Origin: JAQGMO01 sp050954505
GTDB lineage: Bacteria; Pseudomonadota; Gammaproteobacteria; Burkholderiales; Burkholderiaceae_D
DNA length: 18,300 bases
NCBI GenBank assembly: GCA_050954505.1
Contig: JBPBPY010000255.1
Location: 1 to 18,300, forward strand
Reading direction: 5' to 3'
In this document: in pieces, positions 15,274-18,300 of the stretch
Layout of the letters: each line of letters opens with the position of its first letter
How positions within the stretch are numbered: position 1 is the stretch's first letter
The notes under the pieces: generated by a model
The model's database searches: none
Told to the model about the DNA's origin: nothing
What the model saw: only the letters and a program-made list of their open reading frames with translations
Translations under genes and position numbers: made by a program

Positions 15274-16403
15274 GCGGTTTCCAGTTTTTCCTGGATGGCT
15301 TGCGGCAGCGTCACGCCATGCCGCTTGCCGAGAAATACAAGGTTGAAGACAGCGGTCGCGTATTGCTCCGACATCACGCCGATATCAACGCTGCCGAGGC
15401 TCTCGACGTGATCCTCGAGAATGCGCTGTTCCAGTACTTCCGTGACCTTCCTCTTCGATTCCGGCGGTATTTCAGCGGACGTCAGCAAGTGCGCAAGGAA
15501 TGCCTGAAATGACGCAAAGCCGGACTCACTGCGGTAATCCAGACTGTACAGCGTGCTGCCGGTGTCATAGCCGTGACCATCGTCTTCATAATAGGTGCGC
15601 GCTGCGCCTGCCATGAAAAGTACATCGGCACGCTTGTCGCGCAACGCATCCATCACTGCGCCGTGAACCAGTGGCAGGTTCGCTGGATCGAGGCGTTCAG
15701 TGCTTGGAACCAGCGTTTCAATCATCAGGTTCTGGCGCAGGGCAGCCAGGCGGTTTTCCGAATCGGCTGAACCGCAGCGCAGTTCCTCCAAGACCTGTTG
15801 TTTGAAAACGGTAATTTTCTGCTGCAGCAGCGTCGGAAGAACGATTTTTTCGGGTTGGAAAATCGATTCCTTGTCCTGCGGATAAAAAATCTTTTCAAAC
15901 CATCTGCTGTGGGACGGCGGATACCCGGCCAGGCATTCGATGAACAAGGCTTCGAGCCGGGCTTTGCAGTCGCCATTTTTCAACGACTGGAAAGTGAGTT
16001 TGTGCAGCGAGAGTTTACTGTCGAGCAGCGAAGACAATTGCTTGGCAAGATTCCTGTCCACCTCCAGCGCCTGCAGTCCAGCAGGCAGTCTGACGTCTTT
16101 TTTTCCCGTCAAATATTTCAACATGTCGCTCGCGTGGGCAACATTGGCCGGGTTTTTCTGGAAATGGAAGATGAAATTTCCCAGCGTCTCGAACAGTGCC
16201 ACCTGGGCGTCGTACGAAATCTTGTACCTGAGCTCTTTGAATTTCTTGCCAGATAGTTCTGCTGGCTTTGCCGTTTCCCCGGCGGTTGACGTGGCGGCGT
16301 GCGACTGGCCACGGGATTGGTGGCTGGAGGCGACGGAACGGGAAAAGTGAACCATTGGCGCAATCATGGTGGCTGGATTGCCATGAGTGGTCGTTATTCC
16401 CAT
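15045..16403 (-). CDS. Large unrecognised protein, N-terminal portion (frame lost at 3' end)
   Basis: About 375-390 residues open the large protein. After ~15230 the frame continues into unrelated Arg/Cys-rich sequence (PIGLFCTACKQPCCRWP) and stops at 15045, whereas the sensible protein continues in another frame. Start candidates are ATG 16403, ATG 16367, ATG 16355 and GTG 16418. None has a standard SD; the best is GAGG 2 nt before 16418. From 16355 the N-terminus is MVHFSRSVASSHQSRGQSHA: Ser/Gln/His-rich, no signal peptide, and no acidic residue before position 27. Such N-termini are found on type III-secreted effectors but are not specific. The body is helical and contains a Tyr/Asp/Gly segment, YYEDDGHGYDTGSTLYSLDY. 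Restoring one base gives exactly 1,388 residues from ATG 16355 to the stop at 12190. Divergent from the hydrolase gene at 16572. Confidence 0.75.
   Translation of the reverse strand: MGITTTHGNPATMIAPMVHFSRSVASSHQSRGQSHAATSTAGETAKPAELSGKKFKELRYKISYDAQVALFETLGNFIFHFQKNPANVAHASDMLKYLTGKKDVRLPAGLQALEVDRNLAKQLSSLLDSKLSLHKLTFQSLKNGDCKARLEALFIECLAGYPPSHSRWFEKIFYPQDKESIFQPEKIVLPTLLQQKITVFKQQVLEELRCGSADSENRLAALRQNLMIETLVPSTERLDPANLPLVHGAVMDALRDKRADVLFMAGAARTYYEDDGHGYDTGSTLYSLDYRSESGFASFQAFLAHLLTSAEIPPESKRKVTEVLEQRILEDHVESLGSVDIGVMSEQYATAVFNLVFLGKRHGVTLPQAIQEKLETACFQGIVQSGHYLSLFALRSRRHFLRNRGIKPIGLFCTACKQPCCRWPVTTPCLPAQRWHCSRKWYSRPGRKTTRR
15228..15240 (-). other. Probable single-base frameshift inside the large gene
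   Basis: Read on the - strand, the frame of the N-terminal portion reaches ...QSGHYLSLFAL and then loses protein-like character. The frame one base back continues sensibly as CTALEAAFSPQSRDQTDRPF. Adding one T to the run at 15228-15230 (+ strand aaa) joins them as SLFCTALEAAF; a base added in the TTT of CCTTTCC would also work. No X_XXY_YYZ slippery heptamer is in phase here. It may be a true mutation or a homopolymer error in the assembly. Confidence 0.75.
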
Positions 16404-16497
16404 CCGGTTCGCTTTCACTGCCTCAATTTTTGTTTCCTTGAAGCCGGGCTGTGGCGTTGGCTGGCCGCAGCGGAGCAACCCGCGACTTGCGACTGTT

Positions 16498-16512
16498 TCA
16501 ATAATTATCAAT
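16498..16512. promoter_or_regulatory. AT-rich divergent promoter region between large gene and hydrolase
   Basis: The 168-bp region between ATG 16403 (- strand) and ATG 16572 (+ strand) contains one conspicuous AT island, tcaataattatcaat, centred on the palindrome ATAATTAT. On the - strand it offers a GATAAT -10-like hexamer, but no convincing -35 is visible for either direction. It is the only promoter-like sequence in the gap. Confidence 0.3.
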
Positions 16513-16571
16513 GACGCAACTCTGTAGCGATGTAACACTGACCGGCAAACTTGTTCAACTGAGCGCAGCCG

Positions 16572-17465
16572 ATGAAACCCTTCAAAACCCTGGCCAGCAT
16601 TGTCGGCATCGTCGCCGTGTTGGGCGCCTTGACTGCCTGCGCACCGCTTGCCGTCATCAACGCCGTAACCCCGACCAGTACCTACCACAAGACTGGCAAC
16701 CTGGCCTACGGCACGGACGCGCGTGACCGGCTGGACGTCTATACCCCGGCAGGTCAGACCAGGCCTGCCCCGGTAGTGGTATTTTTCTACGGCGGCAACT
16801 GGAATAGCGGCGAGCGTGGCGACTATGCCTTTGTCGGCCAGGCGCTGGCCTCGCGCGGCATCGTTGCCGTGATTGCCGATTACCGCCTGTATCCGCAAGT
16901 GCGGTATCCGGATTTCCTGACCGACAGTGCAAAAGCGGTGGCCTGGGCGGTCAGGGAGGTGAAGAATTATGGCGGCGACCCGCAACAGTTGTTTGTCATG
17001 GGGCATAGCGCCGGTGGTTACAACGCCGCCATGGTCGCCCTCGACGAACGACTGCTGGCCGCACAGGGTTTGAGCCCGGCTGTCCTGCGCGGCTGGATCG
17101 GCCTGGCCGGGCCGTATGATTTCACGCCAATTGAAAATCCGGATACCAGACCGGTCTTCCTGTTTCCGAACACGCCGGCGGCGTCGCAGCCGGTCAACCA
17201 TGTCACGCCACGTGCGCCACGCACATTGCTGATTGCGTCGAACAAGGACCGGCTGGTCGATCCGCAGCGTAACACCGGTGGCCTGGCCAAGCGCCTGCGC
17301 AGCGCCGCAGTTCCGGTGAGCGAAGTCTATTTTGACCATACCACCCACACCACGCTGGTTGGTGCCATTTCATTGCCCTTGCGTGGCCTAGCACCAGTAC
17401 TCGACACGATTGACGCCTTCGTTCATGCGCCGGACCAGGCGCTCAGTGTGGCAGTGCCTCGATAG
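16572..17465 (+). CDS. Alpha/beta hydrolase (esterase/lipase-like) lipoprotein
   Basis: A 297-residue serine hydrolase of the alpha/beta fold, close in style to the Aes/BD-FAE carboxylesterase group (COG0657-like). A lipoprotein signal peptide is clear: MKPFK, a hydrophobic stretch, and lipobox LTAC with C23 as the lipidated residue. With Ala at +2, outer-membrane sorting would be expected by the Lol rule. The oxyanion-hole strand reads VVFFYGGNW (68-77). The nucleophile elbow is GHSAGG with S146, the acid is probably D226 (SNKDRLVDP) and the base H259 (HTTHTTL; H256 is the alternative). The substrate is unknown; acyl esters of small or carbohydrate-linked groups are typical for the group. 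ATG 16572 was chosen because it starts the signal peptide; the SD is weak. It sits alone on the + strand between two - strand genes, ending 37 bp before the next gene's stop. Confidence 0.85.
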   Translation: MKPFKTLASIVGIVAVLGALTACAPLAVINAVTPTSTYHKTGNLAYGTDARDRLDVYTPAGQTRPAPVVVFFYGGNWNSGERGDYAFVGQALASRGIVAVIADYRLYPQVRYPDFLTDSAKAVAWAVREVKNYGGDPQQLFVMGHSAGGYNAAMVALDERLLAAQGLSPAVLRGWIGLAGPYDFTPIENPDTRPVFLFPNTPAASQPVNHVTPRAPRTLLIASNKDRLVDPQRNTGGLAKRLRSAAVPVSEVYFDHTTHTTLVGAISLPLRGLAPVLDTIDAFVHAPDQALSVAVPR

Positions 17466-17502
17466 TGTTTGCGCCCGCCGCCATCGACGGCGGCAAATTG
17501 CA

Positions 17503-18300
17503 TCAGAGCAGATCGCGCAGGATGTCGACCACGGTGAGCAAACGTTCGCCTCCTTCTTGATTGGCAAATATTTTTTCCATATTGCTGCGCTTTTCGCCGG
17601 ACAGCATCAATTTCACATTGGCGGTTTCGGCGTTGGTCAACGGGGTTTTTTTCAAGGCGATTGCCACTGCACTGCGGGCCTCTTTCGGATTGTCGAACGG
17701 CGCCAGATTATCGAGAATTTTTCCTACGCCGGCGTACCCGTTGTAATCGGACGTGACGACGAACAGTTCCCCCATTTGCCCTTTCCAGACCCTGGCGGGT
17801 TCGGTCCCGGTCTTGACGGTCGTTGCCGGTTTTTCAACCACCTTGACAGCCTCGCTCTTGCCGGTGACTTTTTCCAGCCTTGACCTGAGTTTCTGACTCG
17901 ATCGTTTGCTGCTGGACGATGACTTTTTCTTGCGGCTTTTGTGCTTCTTTGCTTCGTCTTCCTTGTTGCTGTCGACAATGAATTCCATCACATCCAAGGT
18001 TTTTTCCTTTCCCGCAGGTGTAGCTGCGAGAGGTTCAGGCTGTTTCGGCTGCAAGGGATCGCGTGCTTTCGGTGGATGAAAAAAACCATCGAGGTTGACT
18101 GACTTGCGCTGGCTGCGCTGCGTTGGTGTTGCGGCCATGGCCGCTTTTCCGGCAGGCGAAGGCACCGAGCGGCGCTTGGCTTTTTTGCTTTGGTGGAAGA
18201 GCGGCTCTTTTTTTCCTGCATAGGGGTTGTCATGTCCGGCGTCGCCGGCACCGGCACCGGCACCGGCACCGGCACCGGCACCGGCGGAAATTCCAGGGCA
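17503..18300 (-). CDS. Unrecognised protein with Ala-Gly repeat and Lys/Arg clusters (5' end outside window)
   Basis: The frame is open from the right edge to TGA at 17505-17503, giving 265 visible residues. The only in-frame start inside the window is GTG 18165, which has no SD and would discard plausible coding sequence (HDNPYAGKKEPLFHQSKKAK), so the true start is probably beyond 18300. Visible order: seven Ala-Gly pairs (residues 6-19), a basic cluster KKAKRR (39-44), a Pro/Lys-rich stretch, a second cluster KKHKSRKKK followed by five Ser (118-131), and a compact C-terminal part of ~100 residues (VWKGQMGELFVVTSDYNGYA onward) that looks folded. I do not recognise the family. The basic clusters resemble bipartite nuclear localisation signals but would equally suit nucleic acid or membrane binding. 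It converges with the hydrolase gene. Confidence 0.6.
   Translation of the reverse strand, partial: CPGISAGAGAGAGAGAGAGDAGHDNPYAGKKEPLFHQSKKAKRRSVPSPAGKAAMAATPTQRSQRKSVNLDGFFHPPKARDPLQPKQPEPLAATPAGKEKTLDVMEFIVDSNKEDEAKKHKSRKKKSSSSSKRSSQKLRSRLEKVTGKSEAVKVVEKPATTVKTGTEPARVWKGQMGELFVVTSDYNGYAGVGKILDNLAPFDNPKEARSAVAIALKKTPLTNAETANVKLMLSGEKRSNMEKIFANQEGGERLLTVVDILRDLL
18245..18286. repeat. Hexanucleotide microsatellite (CCGGCA)n
   Basis: Six perfect CCGGCA copies (18245-18280) and one variant copy (CCGGCG, 18281-18286) lie inside the reading frame of the rightmost gene. There they encode alternating Ala and Gly. Gain or loss of units would change protein length without shifting the frame. Confidence 0.9.

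Noticed and set aside
15225..15300. Programmed -1 ribosomal frameshift in the large gene
   Set aside because: No in-phase X_XXY_YYZ heptamer and no evident downstream stem-loop; a one-base deletion or assembly error explains the data more simply.
12190..16403. Membership of the large protein in the XopAD/SKWP-repeat or AWR (RipA) effector families
   Set aside because: Size and helical texture suggested it, but no SKWP-type repeats or AWR motifs are visible.
17477..17494. Hairpin GCCGCC-atcgac-GGCGGC between the convergent hydrolase and rightmost gene
   Set aside because: Six-bp stem but no T-run on either strand, so I do not call it an intrinsic terminator, although it may contribute to ending transcription.
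1..18300. CRISPR arrays, tRNA/rRNA genes, insertion sequences, prophage genes
   Set aside because: No regularly spaced direct repeats with unique spacers, no cloverleaf-like sequence with CCA end, and no transposase or integrase motifs were seen on either strand.

Overview
The window looks like the chromosome of a high-GC betaproteobacterium, most likely Oxalobacteraceae (the Janthinobacterium/Massilia/Duganella/Herbaspirillum group). Two lines of evidence support this: the gene products resemble that family, and two gene neighbourhoods familiar from Burkholderiales stand side by side here, pilQ-aroK-aroB-dgt and kefB<>kdsD-kdsC-lptC-lptA-lptB-rpoN-hpf. The genus is an inference from recognition, not from a search.

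Bases 1-3898 (+ strand): the 3' end of the type IV pilus secretin gene pilQ, a strong intrinsic terminator, then an uninterrupted aroK-aroB reading frame (shikimate kinase joined to 3-dehydroquinate synthase) and dgt (dNTP triphosphohydrolase). A shared hairpin terminator at about 4041-4063 separates dgt from the convergent operon.

Bases 4102-9952 (- strand): one compact operon for making and exporting lipopolysaccharide, plus two global regulators. In transcription order it is kdsD and kdsC (3-deoxy-D-manno-octulosonate, Kdo, synthesis), lptC, lptA and lptB (LPS transport), rpoN (sigma-54) and hpf (ribosome hibernation). Most junctions are ATGA/TGATG overlaps or very short gaps. The exceptions are lptC-lptA (239 bp, with a degenerate 12-bp tandem repeat) and rpoN-hpf (104 bp, with a perfect inverted repeat). 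A 118-bp divergent promoter region separates kdsD from a Kef-type cation/proton antiporter gene on the + strand (10071-12059).

Bases 12060-18300 are accessory in character. They hold a very large, Ala/Leu-rich, probably helical protein of about 1,390 residues that I cannot place in a family. Its frame is broken by what looks like loss of one base near 15228-15240. Next comes a divergent lipoprotein alpha/beta hydrolase. Last is a gene running off the right edge that encodes a low-complexity, Lys/Arg-cluster-rich protein with a compact C-terminal segment. The large protein has a Ser-rich N-terminus without a signal peptide and without acidic residues over its first 26 positions; the last protein has lysine-rich clusters resembling nuclear localisation signals. 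A secreted-effector role is possible for both but is only an inference. This accessory part is the most promising place for undescribed biology. No tRNA, rRNA, CRISPR array, IS element or transposase was seen.
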